This document shows positions 46,331 through 62,814 of a DNA stretch of 64,000 bases, piece by piece. This DNA is from Plotosus lineatus. Lineage: Eukaryota; Chordata; Actinopteri; Siluriformes; Plotosidae. The notes beneath the pieces were generated by a model. That model saw nothing but the letters and a program-made list of their open reading frames with translations, was not told the DNA's origin and ran no database searches. The translations under genes and the position numbers were made by a program. The first letter of the stretch is position 1. Each line of letters starts with the position of its first letter. Location of the stretch: the NCBI GenBank assembly GCA_024760905.1, contig CM045751.1, forward strand, positions 7,919,501 through 7,983,500, read 5' to 3'.

Positions 46331-47166
46331 ATGATGATGATGATGATGATGATGATTATTATTATTTGTAATAATAATAATGATAATAATAATAATGATA
46401 ATAATAATAATGTATGCAGTCCTGACAAACAGGAAATCAAAAGGTGGTCATGATGATTAGAATTCAGATGAAATATATTTCCAAAAATGTTACTATTAGT
46501 ACTAATAATATTTATTAATATGTCTTCTTCTTCTTCTTCTTCTTCTCTTCTTATGGTTGTTGTTGTCTTCAACAAAAGTGTGGCTTTGCAATGTCCATCA
46601 GGGGGCGCGTTAGAGCGCTGTTCATTGTGCTCCACTGGTGCATTTTGTTCAGTGTATATCAAAGTAAAGCTTCAAGACAAGTGTTGTCTCAGGGAGATAT
46701 AATGACATTTAACTTCAAACAGTAGTGGTGTAATCGTAATTTTAACTCATGTACAGCGGAGTATATTTCAGTGGATTACTGCATGGTTCAGCAGAACTAA
46801 AGAGACCAGGGATTTATTTGTCCGGGCATTTCCCCCAACAGGTTATAGGGATCCATACTTTGCCCTCTTTAAGCAGGGGAGAGGACTTATTTAAATGGAT
46901 TCAGCCTGAAGGAGCGAATTCTAAACTTGCAGCATGAACATGCTGAGAAAAAAGTATCCTGGAATGTGTGAGGGTGATGGATACACAAGGACCAATTCAA
47001 TATATGTGGGTATGTGTTTTTCTGCACTGATCTTTGTGGAGGGTCTTAAAGCTGAGTGCTTCTTGGTGGTTGGTGTGGAGTGAAGATCTCATGTGCTGTA
47101 TAACGGACACTTCTCTGGCTCTATATCATCTGGAGTACACCATCATAATCTCATCTGTTCTCATGG

Positions 47167-47819
47167 ATGAACAGCAACACAGCAGAACTTGACTCTGTCT
47201 CATCTGAAGCTGATTTTTCTCTCCAAAAGCAGCATGGAAGTTGTGAGTTCATGTCTCTCTTTTGGAGCTCCACCAGGAAAGCCAAGACCATGAAAGACAC
47301 ATTGAAGTCCATGGAACATCCCTCTGGATCAGATGGGAATAAATGTTTGCTGGTGCATGTTGTTCTTATTGGAGGATCTCCATGGGGCTTCACTTTGAGA
47401 GGAGGTCTGGAATACCAAGAACCACTGATTATTACAAAGGTACAGAACATCATCAGACTGAAATATTAGGGATGGGGCAGCGAAATTATAATATCAAAAC
47501 TGTTGACATGACATGTTGTGATGTTTAAACTGAGTTCTGCCACATATACGTACCTGAAAATGCCATGGAAGAATCTGTCAGTATCTTTATATGAAATAAG
47601 TAATATCAATATAAACACTTTAAATGCAACCGTGGCATGATGATGGTGTCATGGTTAACACATCTGGGTTTGAGTCCTGGGCTCAGTAAGGGAGTTTCTA
47701 CATGGAGTTTGTGTGTTCTTCCCATATCTGCATGGGTTTCATTTGGAAATTGAGGTTTCCTTCCACGGTCCAAATTTGTAAATTTGCTCCAAATTGCCCC
47801 AAGGTGTGATTGTGAATAG

Positions 47820-47862
<43 letters not shown>

Positions 47863-49566
47863 GCCCCTGCAATGTATTAGCAAGTATTGGCTGAGATAGG
47901 CTATAGTCTCCCTGCGATCCAAGTAGGATTAAGCAGTTAAGCGGTTTGATGGATGGGTGCATGCACTTCAACAGCCTTAAGATATATGATAGCATTATGG
48001 ACTTGCTTATTATAGCTGGTTTATTTAGATGGCTGGACACACAAAATAAAATACTGTACAGTATCGCACCCATAAGATTGAAAAAGGGATCTCAGTAGAA
48101 TTTCCTCAAGACGCTATTCACCCTTAAGTCTTGAAGAATCATTACTCATGTGGCTATTGGGAAACTGATGAGATTAGATCCACTTTGTGTTTTGAATAAA
48201 GACCAGAAAAGATGTCCTTTTATTTTCTAGTGAGGTATTTAGACTGGCTTACATCTTCTTCTTTTTTCCTCTGAAAAGTCCCCTTGGCAGAAGTTTGAGG
48301 AAAAAAAAGGGTCACCGAAGGTCATATGAACATCACCAGAAGCTGGCGAGGATTGTATGTGATTTGTGGGACTCTGAAGACACACCGAGTTATTTTTCAT
48401 CGGTCCACTGTGAGGCTTGTGCATGCCTAAGAATAAATCCAGCTGCAGAACAGAAAACGTAACTTTCTCTAGGTAGTCTGCGTAGAATGAATTCAAATAA
48501 TACAGCCATCATTTTAGTTTTCATGGACATTTCACTGTGTGATATTCATTCCTGCATCTCAACGGTGCTGTGGTTTGCACTGTGTATGATGCAATGCATA
48601 GTTTCCATATATGTGCTCATTCTGTTATGAATTAGCCATGAATTAAATTGGAGAATTTACTTTAAATTATAAGAAATTAGTTGTCTTATTTGGGTCATCA
48701 CATTGTTTCCTATGAAGCAAGTGTTTGCAAAAATAAATAGGTTGGTTATGATGAAAATATCTGAGCTATTAAAAAAAACAATAACTTTGCACTACAAATC
48801 ATGATTCTCATTCCTTCATTCTTTTTCTGAACCACTTAATCCTATTTAGGGTCGTGTGGAGGCAGGTGCCCATCACAGCCAACTCTGGGTGAGGGCAGAG
48901 CACACCTTGGACAGCCAGGGCCATAACAGGGCAGAAACACGCAGCTCCTCTTGACAAAAGTCAGCAATGGTTCTTTTACATGAACCTCACACCATAGATA
49001 GCGAGAGACATAGCCGGCCTTTGATAACCCAGTTAGCTGCACTGGGTGAACAGCAGTGACAACCGTTGACAGTGGGGCTTGAACACCCCCCCCCCCCCCC
49101 AACCTTCAGATCGGTAATCCAGCACCTTACCACATGGTCACCATTGCCCTTGTTTCATTAACTGATTTCCTTAATTAATGTGCAAAGATTAACTATGCAT
49201 TTCCAATAGAGTGTGTAAATGATCAGGAACACAGCTTCTTTTATTAATAAGGTTGCAGTGTTCGCTTTATTTTAGCAGGTAATATAAAGGCTTTGCTATA
49301 AAAATTCAGGACACCATGCACTGTGAAACGTGAGCCCATGCTCAGGGTAGTGTTTCAGTGTGTTGAATTTTTAACCATTACACCCAGGTAACATTTCTGT
49401 CTCAGGGAGAGAAATGTAGCAAACTGAGAATGAGTACGACTGTTTACATTAAATTATTTGATGATATTAACTTAAAGCTTTATGAAATTGTCATTGGTCT
49501 CTTCACTGTTTGGCTATACAGGACTTCTGGCCTTCCATCCACATCAATGTCAGGTCCTACAGTGTT

Positions 49567-49615
<49 letters not shown>

Positions 49616-50284
49616 TTTATATGACAACTATGTACAGTGTATTGGATAAGCAAAAAAAAAAAAAAAAAAAAGGTTTGGCATCATCATCATTGTGGTTAGA
49701 GATAAAGAAAGTAAGTATATCAGCATCAACCAGAGTTTCCACCACATGTCAGTCAGCCAAAAATAAACAAAACAAAACAAAACAGCCACACAAACCTAAC
49801 TTGCTGTTTCCAGTGTGAAGTGTTTGACTATGGCACTGTGACACTTTGACAGTCTCAACGCTTTGTGTTTGAATATATATATATATGTATGTATGTATGT
49901 ATATACTGTATATCATCAGTTCATCATTTCATTTTCTGTAACCGCTTAATCCTAATTAGGGTTGCAGGGAGGCTGGCTCCCATCCCAGCCAACTTCGGGC
50001 GAGGGCAGAGTACACCCTGAACAGCTCGCCAGGCCATCGCAGAGCGGAAATACGTGGACGGCTTTACAAGCCTACTCTTGTCGAAAGTCAGCAATGGTTC
50101 TTTCACATGAACCTCACACCATAGACAGTGAGAGACATGGCTGGCATTTGATAACCCAGTTAGCTGCACTGGGGGGACAGTGACAACCTTGTGGAGAGTG
50201 GGACTTGAACCCCCAACCTTTGGAGCAGCGATCCAGCACCCTATACAACTAGATCACCACTGCTCAACAATATATATTGTATAC

Positions 50285-50337
<53 letters not shown>

Positions 50338-53300
50338 ATTTAGGTGTGTCCGTAGGCAGAGAGAGTAGAGGAAAAGCATGAGTTTAGGACTGAGAGTAGG
50401 GACTTTGAATGTTGGAACTATGACAGGAAAAGGTAGGGAGCTGGCTGACATGATGCAGAGGACGAAGGTGGACATACTGTGTGTTCAGGAGACCAGGTGG
50501 AAAGGTAGCAAGGCTAGAAGCTTAGGAGCAGGGTTTAAGCTGTTTTTTTCATGGTGTGGATGGGAAGAGAAATGGAGTAGGAGTCATCTTGAAGGAGGGG
50601 TGCGTCAGGAATATTCTAGAAGTGAAAAGAGTGTCAGACAGAGTGATGAGTCTCAAGTTAGAAATTGAAGGTGTGATGTTCAATGTTGTTAGTGCTTATG
50701 CCCCACAGGCAGGATGTGAGCTAGAAGAGAAGGAGAGATTCTGGAGTGAGTTAGATGAAGTGATGCAGAATACCCCCCAGAGGTGAAAGAGTGGTCACTG
50801 GTGCAGACTTCAACAGACATGTCGGTGCAGGCAACAGAGGGGACGAGGAAGTGATGGGCAGGACTGGTATCCAGGACAGGAACACAGAAGGACAGATGTT
50901 GATCGATTTTGCAAAAAGGGTGGAAATGGCTGTGGTGAATACTTTCGTCCAGAAGAAAGCGCATAGGGTGACTTATAAAAGTGGAGGTAGTAGCACACAG
51001 GTAGACTACATCTTGTGTAGGCGATGTAATTTGAAGGAAGTCAGTGACTGCAAAGTGGAAGTGGGTGAGAGTATTGACAAACAGCATAGGATGATGGTGT
51101 GCAGGATTATACTGATGGTAATAAAGGTGAAGAGGGCAAAGGCAGAGCAGAAGACAAAGTGGTGGAAGCTGAAAAAGGAAGTGTGTCGTGTTGTCTTCAA
51201 GGAGGAGTTGAAACAGGTTTTGGGTGATCAGGAATTGCTTCCAGATGACGGGACAACTACAGCTAATGTGATCAGGGATACAGGTAAGAGAGTACTTGGT
51301 GTGTCCTCTGGAAGGACAGTAGATAAGGAGACTTGGTGGTGGAATGAGGAAGTGCAGGAGTGTGTACAAAGGAAGAGGTTAGCTAAGAAGAAATGGGACA
51401 TAGAGAGGACCGAAGAGAGTAAACAGGAGTACAGGGAGACACAGCATAAGGCGAAGGTAGCGGTGTCAAAGGCCAAACAGAGGGCGTATGATGACTTGTA
51501 TGCTAGGTTGGACAGTAAGGAGGGAGAAAATGATTTATACAGGTTGGCACTGCAGAGAAATAGAGATGGGAAGGACATGCAGCAAGTTAGAGTGATTGAG
51601 GACAGAGTGGGAAATGTGTTGACTGATGACAGAAGTGTGCTGGGAAGATGGAAAGAGTACTTTGAAGAGCTGATGAAAGAGGAAAATGAGAGAGAAAAAA
51701 GAGTAGAAGAGGTGACTGTTGAGGACCAGGAAGTAGCAAAGATTAGTAATAGTGAAGTGAGGAGGGCATTGAAGAGGATGAAGAGTGGAAAGGCAGTTGG
51801 TCCTGATGACATACCGGTGGAGGTATGGAAGTGTCTAGGAGAGGTGTGATGGTGCCCATTTCTAAGAACAAGGGAGATGTGCAGAGTTTTGGCAACTACA
51901 GAGGGATAAAGTTGATGAGCCATGCGATGAAGTTATGGGAAAGAATAGTGCAAGCTAGACTAAGGGCAGAGGTCAGCATTTGTGAAGAACAGTTTGGTTT
52001 CATGCCAAGAAAAAGCACTACAGATGTAGTGTTTGCCTTGAGGATGTTAATAGAGAAATACAGAGATGGTCAAAAGGAGTTGCATTGTGCCTTTGTGGAT
52101 CTGGAGAAAGCATATGACAGGGTGCCGAGAGAGGAACTGTGGTATTGCATGAGGAAGTCTGGAGTGGCAGAGAAGTATGTTAGAGTGGTGCAGGACATGT
52201 ATGAGAGCTGTAAGACAGTAGTGAGGTGTGCTGTCGGTGTCACAGAAGAGTTCAAGGTGGAGGTGGGACTGCATCAAGGGTCAGCTCTCAGCCCCTTCTT
52301 GTTTGCTATGGTAATGGAGAGGCTGACAGACGAGGTTAGACAAGAATCTCCACGGACTATGATGTTTGCAGATGACATTGTGATCTGTAGTGAGAGCAGA
52401 GAACAAGTGCAGGAAAATCTAGAGAGGTGGAGGTATGCCCTGGAAAGGAGAGGAATGAAGGTTAGCCTCAGTAAAACAGAATACATGTGTGTGAACGACC
52501 CAAGAGAAACGGTGAGGTTACAGGGAGCAGAGATAAAGGTGGAGGATTTTAAGTACCTAGGCTCAACAATCCAGAGCAATGGAGAGTGTGGAAAAGAGGT
52601 GAATAAGCGTGTGCAGGCAGGTTGGAATGGTTGGAGAAAAGTGTCCGGTGTGATGTGTGATAGGAATCTTTTAAATGGGTTTAAAAACAAGTGAGTTCAA
52701 GTTCTTATGCAATCTGTTTTTTTATTTTTATTTTTTCATTTTTTTTGACAGATTGCTTTCAGATTTGGAAGATCATTTCAATTAGGCCTTGTCACTTTGC
52801 ACAAGAAATTTAAGCATGATTATTACAATAGTGAATGATATTGGCTTGTTTACATATTGATTATGAAATGGTGCAAATTCATTGTCTTGTGGTAGACATG
52901 ATTTTTTTTTAACATAGCATCTTTTTATTCTCAATTTAAGTTCAGAATAGGCTTGAAATGATGGGTTTCAAATTTCTTGCAAATCGGCAAGGCATTCAAG
53001 AGAACAATTTTTTTTTAAATCACAATAATACAGATTAGAAGTATACTGTATACTGTAATCCTAAAACTCCAATATGGTGGACTTGAAAATTTTAAGAGGC
53101 AGAATTGTTCTTTGTGAGAGGTGAATATGTGCACCAAGTCTCATGACTTTTTAATCAAATGGTTCAAATGGTCAGAGCTTTTGAAAATGGTGATTTCAGT
53201 CAATGAGAGTGGCCAGGTCATGTGACCTATGAATACAAAATTGTTTCCTTATTTAATTGTTTACAAAATTTTATAAATTTTTCATTTCATTGTCAAAAAA

Positions 53301-53701
53301 AAATTGCTTGGAAAATTTAATGAGCTGGGTAAAAACAATAGAGTTCTATTAGCATTCTTTTGTAATTAGAAAAACATAGCATTATTATTTTTATATTGTT
53401 GTTACATATACGTATGCAGTATCTTGTTACGTCAGATAGACAGTTTAATATCAATGTGGTTCCCTTGTCAGTTGTATCACCAACCTGTGTGTGTGTGTGT
53501 GTGTCTGTGTGTCTGTGTGCGTGCACTCGCGCGCATGAGCACGTGTATGTAGGTAGAGGAGGGAAGCCGAGCTGCTTTGGCCCAGCTCCAGGTGGGTGAT
53601 GAGATTGTTAGTATTAACACAATTCCTCTGAGCGGCTACAGACAGGAGGCTATTTGCTTGGTGAAGAACTCCTTGAAAACTTTGGCTCTGGGATTGAAAC
53701 G
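47167..53701 (+). CDS. shroom2: shroom2-like gene, PDZ exons 1-2 (partial)
   Basis: Shroom proteins bind actin and Rho kinase to control cell shape; an N-terminal PDZ domain is typical of Shroom2-4. Two exons join in phase 0: 47167-47439 ends ..[24 protein letters not shown] at donor AAAG|GTACAG; 53553-53701 starts after acceptor ATGTAG with [20 protein letters not shown] and ends ..[20 protein letters not shown] at CG|GTAGGT. The GFTLRGG loop and [18 protein letters not shown] fit Shroom2 better than Shroom3 or 4. The start codon is uncertain: ATGs at 47167, 47251, 47290 and 47311 are all in frame, and the residues before IGGSPWGF do not match the family. Downstream exons were not found and must lie right of the window. 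The 6.1-kb intron holds SINEs and an RTE-type LINE. Confidence 0.72.
47630..47945 (+). mobile_element. SINE-like repeat, family B
   Basis: GGGTTTGAGTCCTGGGCTCA, TTTCTACATGGAGTTTGTGT, GAGGTTTCCTTCCACGGTCC, (TG)n at 47819-47860, AAGTAGGATTAAGCAGTTAA. In the shroom2-like intron. Confidence 0.7.
48000..48810. other. shroom2-like intron, no feature
   Basis: Unique AT-rich sequence; no exon, ORF of note or repeat signature. Confidence 0.45.
48822..49145 (-). mobile_element. SINE family A, standard tail, minus
   Basis: Complemented tail TGAACCACTTAATCCTATTT at the left, GATAACCCAGTTAGCTGCAC in the middle and a head region with an expanded C17 run at 49084-49100. Confidence 0.75.
49570..49611. repeat. 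(TG)n microsatellite
   Basis: About 21 TG units. Confidence 0.95.
49928..50265 (-). mobile_element. SINE family A, standard tail, minus
   Basis: TCTGTAACCGCTTAATCCTA, AGCTCGCCAGGCCATCGCAG, GATAACCCAGTTAGCTGCAC and complemented B box GTGGGACTTGAACCCCC; ends ATACAACTAGATCACCACTG. The best-preserved family-A copy here. Confidence 0.8.
50290..50330. repeat. (TG)n(TA)n
   Basis: TG then TA repeats directly 5' of the RTE-type LINE. Confidence 0.9.
50340..52690 (+). mobile_element. RTE-type LINE, 3'-truncated
   Basis: Non-LTR retrotransposon encoding an AP endonuclease and a reverse transcriptase in one original frame. From the ATG at 50378: [35 protein letters not shown], then ADFNRHVG (50806-50829), [16 protein letters not shown] (50980-51025), [99 protein letters not shown]. 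Defects: frameshifts near 50545 and 50786, a deletion near 51846 that removes the segment between EVWK and the NKGD block, and loss of everything after VSGVMCDRN. The missing C-terminus is of the kind seen alone at 11506-11640. Inside the shroom2-like intron, same strand. Confidence 0.88.
52695..53480. other. shroom2-like intron, no feature
   Basis: AT-rich sequence with no ORF or repeat I can place, ending in (TG)n at 53487-53520 before the acceptor. Confidence 0.45.
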
Positions 53702-55380
53702 GTAGGTTTTCATCCTTAAAGATCTCAATACTCTGCAGCCTAGTCTTATACATATTCAAACACTCTCACCAATACACTATTTACTCACTATGAAGTAAAA
53801 TATACCATTAATGATTTCTGAGTAAAGCAGTAAAAATAATATTACAAGCCATGATAGGACAGTGAGTCTGAATAGTCTTGGGTCCAGTTTGTTAAAAAAA
53901 ACATTGATTTTTTTTTTAGCCGAGTCTTTGAAAGTAGATCCAGCAGTAATTAAAATCACAGGTTTCAAAATTATTCTAAAATTGTATTAATTCTGTAGTC
54001 ACAACATACACAAGAACCTTTTTCGTGTTCATTCCACTTAAAATGGACTTGAAAAATGTGTATTTGTGGATTATGGTTAAAAAAAAAAAAAAAAAAAAAA
54101 AATTGTTTCGGATATGTTTTCTTGAAATTGTTGCAAGGAGGCCAAGGAATAAGAGCACTTTAATATTCAGACACAAGGTAAGGTTGTTTCACTGCATTTT
54201 TCAAAATGGGAAAGTCTTCAGGGCGAAGATTTGTGTCTTGCATTTACTTTGTAGAATGACATTTTTTTAAATCCCACATTAAGTTTTTTTTTTTGTTTGT
54301 TTAGACAAATTACGAAGTTAAACCACTTGGTTTTTGGTTATTTTAATAATCCTACAATAGAGTGCCCTGTATTCTTTCATTGCTTTTATTCATTCATTCA
54401 TTTTTCTAAGCTGTTTAATACCTATTAGGGTCATGGTGAGGCTGGTGCTCATCTCAACCGACTCTGGGCAAGGGCGGGGTACACCCTGGGCAGCTCAACA
54501 GATCATGACAGGGCTGTTTTATTCCTTACATATCCACTAACAAACCACATCACAAACTCTTACTGAACCCATTACAGTATCTTGTTAAAATCTTTATGAA
54601 TGAAAGATCTGTACGATTTCTCCCTTTTGATAAATGTCTAAATTACATCATTATAAAGCACAAATATTTCTAACAATTATTCCTGTGCACTTCTGAATAG
54701 ATATCAATATTAGGCACTGTCATAAGGCAGAGAACTCTGAAAGTGTTTCCATGTGTAAGTTTCCAGAAACATGCATACAGAAAGGAGGAGAATAAGCTGT
54801 GAAGTACAAGAGCACTCAGCGCTGATGGTGCGCCTTTGTGGGCATATAAGCACCAATGCAATGCCAAAATCAAGCTCATGGCTCTATTACATTTGTCTAA
54901 GTATGAAGCTCTGCTGTTACTCTGAGATTCAGTGTTTTTTTTCTTTCTGGCCAAATCTAAGCTAAGGGTAAAAAGCTGTCTGTTTTGGTGAAGACCAGTC
55001 ATTACAGAGCCGCAGAGAGCAGTCACAGTGTGTGTTTATCCAACGCAACATGGATTCTGTATTTAAAGAACATGAATGCACACCATCATGTGTTTTTACA
55101 TTACTATTATATCCCGAAATGAAAGGGGATCGTAACTGTTTTTAACGTTTATTTAAAAAAAAAAATGCTAGTCTGATGCTGAGGCCTCAGAATGGGAACT
55201 TGTACTTAGTTTAAAATCCAGAGCTATAAAAAGCGGTATAACCCTTAATTTGTTTAGACAAGAAGTTGAAGAATGAGTCCAAGAGTCAATAGGTGAATAG
55301 AGTAATCTTTTAGAGAATAAATTTTGGTTTTTTGATTGTTGATTTTTGGTAGTCTGTATATATTGTGCTTTTTCATATAC
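53702..55380. other. sequence after shroom2-like exon 2, mostly featureless
   Basis: Presumed intron. Holds a short family-A/B tail in reverse at 54395-54510 (GGTCATGGTGAGGCTGGTGC, GGTACACCCTGGGCAGCTCA) and poly-A/T tracts. No exon found. Confidence 0.4.
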
Positions 55381-55400
55381 ATATACATATACATACATAT

Positions 55401-55482
<82 letters not shown>

Positions 55483-55521
55483 GTGTGTGTGTGTGTGTAT
55501 ATGTATGTATATGTATGTATG

Positions 55522-55600
<79 letters not shown>

Positions 55601-55637
55601 ATATATATATGTATATGTATATATATGTATATGTATA

Positions 55638-55668
<31 letters not shown>

Positions 55669-55674
55669 TCTATA
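55381..55674. repeat. (TA)n/(TG)n microsatellite, ~290 bp
   Basis: Long TA tracts at about 55414-55474 and 55526-55592 with TG and TATG interruptions. Confidence 0.95.
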
Positions 55675-55789
55675 ATCACCTGAAGAGAGAGGATGGTTTC
55701 ACCACCCCTCGAAACAGATCTGTAGTGATAAATGGAGTTTCAATAGAAAGTCTTTGTCCTGTCCTTTTATTTTTATTGTTATTTTCTCG

Positions 55790-55838
55790 ACCAAAAAGTA
55801 TTGAGCACTCTCCTACGGAAGGATCTACTCAGAAAATC
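55790..55838 (+). repeat. 49-bp inverted-repeat partner (left)
   Basis: ACCAAAAAGTATTGAGCACT ... CTCAGAAAATC is the reverse complement of 61010-61058 with one mismatch in 49. Followed by a (TA)n run. Confidence 0.85.
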
Positions 55839-56254
55839 ATATATATATAGAGACCGAATACATCAAGTCATCATGGGAAAAGAACAACAGCGGTAACTTT
55901 GGCTTGCAAATCAGTTATTATTGAAAGTCATGAGATCATCCCATATTTTCCCTTTAGCCCATCAGGAGTTTCAGCATCTTTCATGACTCATTGTGTGTTC
56001 ACCCCCCTCCACATTAACTTAATGATGCATTTAAATGTAGTAATTCAGTAAATTATTAGAGCACATTTGTCTGTCATTTTAGCAGTGAAAACATTCCTCT
56101 CGATATTTAAATATTTTTAACTATGGACTTGGGATGTCACGATACCAGAAATGTAGACTTTGATACCAATAACAGGAAGATGACTCGATTCTCAGTACCT
56201 AATCCGAGAGCACAGTAATAAATAAAGCTTGTGTATATTCGTTTCAAGATGTAC

Positions 56255-56590
56255 AGGGCTGCTCAGTGGTTAGCACGTTTGCCTCACTGGAGCAAAGTCC
56301 TGGGTTCGAGTACCGAGTTGTGGCGAGTGGGGGTGTCTGTGTGGAATTTGTCCTCCCTGTGCTTGTGTGTTTCCTCTGGGTACTCTGGTTTCCTCCCACA
56401 GCGCAAAGCATGCACATTAGGCTTAATGGCTTTTCAGAATCGACTCAGGTGTGAATGGTTGTGTATTTGTTGGCCTTCCAATGGTCTGGTAAGCGGTGTA
56501 GGGTGTCCCTTGGCTCCACCCAGTGTCAGCTGAGATGGGCATCTGCTTCTCTGCGATCCTGGTAGGATTAAGTGGCTTGGCAAATGATAA
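56255..56590 (+). mobile_element. SINE-like repeat, family B
   Basis: GGCTGCTCAGTGGTTAGCAC and CCTGGGTTCGAGTACCGAG head, TGTGTGGAATTTGTCCTCCC, GGTTTCCTCCCACAGCGC, TGGTAGGATTAAGTGGCTTG end. Confidence 0.75.
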
Positions 56591-56620
56591 CATATACTCC
56601 TTTATACTTAATTCTTTACA

Positions 56621-56622
<2 letters not shown>

Positions 56623-56672
<50 letters not shown>
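56623..56672. repeat. (TG)n(TA)n
   Basis: TG then TA repeat before poly-T. Confidence 0.9.
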
Positions 56673-56680
<8 letters not shown>

Positions 56681-56884
56681 TAATTTCATCTACATTGAAC
56701 ATTATTTGATAAGATACATGCTTGTATGGCATGATTCTGCTATGCACCACCTCGCTCAAATAATTAAACTAATAGTATAACATGGATTTTAGGATGACAA
56801 GTTTGATGCATATCAATGCAACAGTAACGTGAATTAAAACCTGCTTACCTTAAATTTTTTGAATAGTTCTGTATCCCTTTCTTT

Positions 56885-61009
<4,125 letters not shown>

Positions 61010-61010
<1 letters not shown>

Positions 61011-61058
61011 GATTTTCTGAGTAGATCCTTCCATAGGAGAGTGCTCAATACTTTTTGG
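61010..61058 (-). repeat. 49-bp inverted-repeat partner (right)
   Basis: GATTTTCTGAGTAGATCCTT ... ACTTTTTGGT, reverse complement of 55790-55838 with one mismatch. Flanked by (TA)n on both sides. Confidence 0.85.
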
Positions 61059-61070
61059 TAGAGCAAATAA

Positions 61071-61074
<4 letters not shown>

Positions 61075-61160
<86 letters not shown>
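61075..61160. repeat. (TA)n
   Basis: About 40 TA units with one interruption. Confidence 0.95.
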
Positions 61161-61163
<3 letters not shown>

Positions 61164-61164
61164 T

Positions 61165-62640
61165 TTAGATTCAGGCATGGGTGATGTCTAGGATGCCTCA
61201 GAATAAGTGCACCCTGGTCAAGATGAGAAGAACCTGCTGATGTCCTCATGCATCTGAAGCCACCAGATCTTGTCCTCAATGTGTCCCATGGTGTACAGAA
61301 TCTCTGGGTGGACAATAGAAGAGAAGACGTGAGCCCAGGTGATTTAGATGTCTGTGCAGATGTGATGGCACATAAAGTCAGGCCTGGTGGGCTCTTCAGG
61401 GGGGGTATGATAAGTGAAGGTCTTGCATATAGTCAGCTCAAAGTTCTTGTCTTGGCTGAAGGGCGAGGATGCAGGCTTCTGTCTACACAAAGGTTTTGCA
61501 GGCGGAGAGAAGTGAATTCCTTCCGGAGATCAGCTAAAGACTTCAAAACAGATGTCAACATTTACACAGAAGTCAATGAACAGATAAACCACCAATGATA
61601 TCAAGCTGTTGCTTTATAGGCGTAAAAAATATTATTTAAGTCACCATGCTGCACTCTCAACCCGCCTTCATGGTTCATATTCCTTGAACCATGTAATATG
61701 AAACATGAACTTCCAGTTCATGTCCAAGTGATTGTCAACCTTATTAGATGTCCCTGCAATAATGAAACAACTCCAGCGGGAACTATCAAAGCTCTCAAGA
61801 TACAATAAATTTTTTTGGCTGTTTTGTTAGATTCCTCTATTTCTACCAGGGCGGATCTACAAAAGCAGAGCCTTCAGCCCTCAGCTGTAGTGTGCAAACT
61901 TGCAAAGGAGAAAGGCCTTAATGCTTGGACTGCAAATCTGACAACAGGGCAGAGGTATTTTATCCTTATTTCTCTCCAGTGGGAGCGAACGGAAGCACGC
62001 TGTCCATGTTATCCACACTGAATCCCACAAATTTATCACTATTATACCTCCACTTCATTCACCCTCTCATGATACTGTAAGCATGTGGACTGAGACCAAA
62101 GAGCGATTCGTTTGGTCATTTGAAATTCACATATTAAAGGAAATATCTGATGCTTAGAAGTAGAAGAAGAAGAAGAAGAAGAAGAAGGGAGTATATGCTG
62201 AGAGGTCTGCCAGGATGTTGCCCCGAGTTACCATGCTCTCTCGCCAGTAAGCCGTGTTGTGATGATGATGGCATTTTTTCTGGTTGCTGTCTCTGTGGTT
62301 CTATTCAGCAATTTGTCCAGGCTCACGATTGCTCTGTATCCCACATGCAGGCTGCTGAGGCTACCACATAACTAAACCATTGTTACTCAGTCACGGTGCT
62401 TTCCGAAGGGTTTCCCTAGACTGTAAAGCAATTTTCAACGACATGTCCTTCTGTACCCTTGTTGAGAGCTTGCACTTTAATTATTGACTTTTTGTCATTT
62501 GTAATACTCAGAAGACCAATATATGTAACCCTGCAATTGTTTATAAGCCATTAGCCAATCAGAGAAGCAGATTATAGCACTTGTGATGACTGGACACCCT
62601 CTGTTGCTGGAGCTAAATCTCTAGCATAATCCTCCTATTG
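61165..62640. other. unassigned sequence
   Basis: 61248-61598 is open for 116 codons on the plus strand and the minus strand is also open in part, but neither reading matches a family I know and both lack splice context. 62160-62188 is a (GAA)n run. No shroom exon recognised. Probably intron and old repeats. Confidence 0.3.
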
Positions 62641-62648
62641 ACCAGGAC

Positions 62649-62649
<1 letters not shown>

Positions 62650-62717
<68 letters not shown>

Positions 62718-62763
62718 TGATATATGGATGTGAGCTTCCTAGTATAGTATAATAGGAGTGTTG

Positions 62764-62813
<50 letters not shown>
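62650..62813. repeat. (CA)n ... (TG)n pair
   Basis: A ~65-bp (CA)n at 62650-62715 and a ~48-bp (TG)n at 62765-62812 on the same strand, 50 bp apart, are mutually complementary. Confidence 0.95.

Positions 62814-62814
<1 letters not shown>

Noticed and set aside
46235..46702. Open frames with poly-Met, poly-Asn, poly-Ser or poly-Leu
   Set aside because: Translations of trinucleotide repeats (ATG, AAT, CTT).
50689..51923. Minus-strand open frames of 226 and 231 codons
   Set aside because: They are shadows of the plus-strand RTE-type LINE coding region, rich in Ser/Leu/His and with no family match.
55381..55674. Long open frames with alternating Tyr-Ile, Val-Cys or His-Thr here and at 15.4-15.9, 21.1, 22.8-23.1 and 60.7-61.2 kb
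   Set aside because: They are translations of (TA)n and (TG)n microsatellites on both strands.
61248..61598. 116-codon plus-strand open frame
   Set aside because: No recognisable domain, no splice context and open on both strands in part; likely chance or old repeat.
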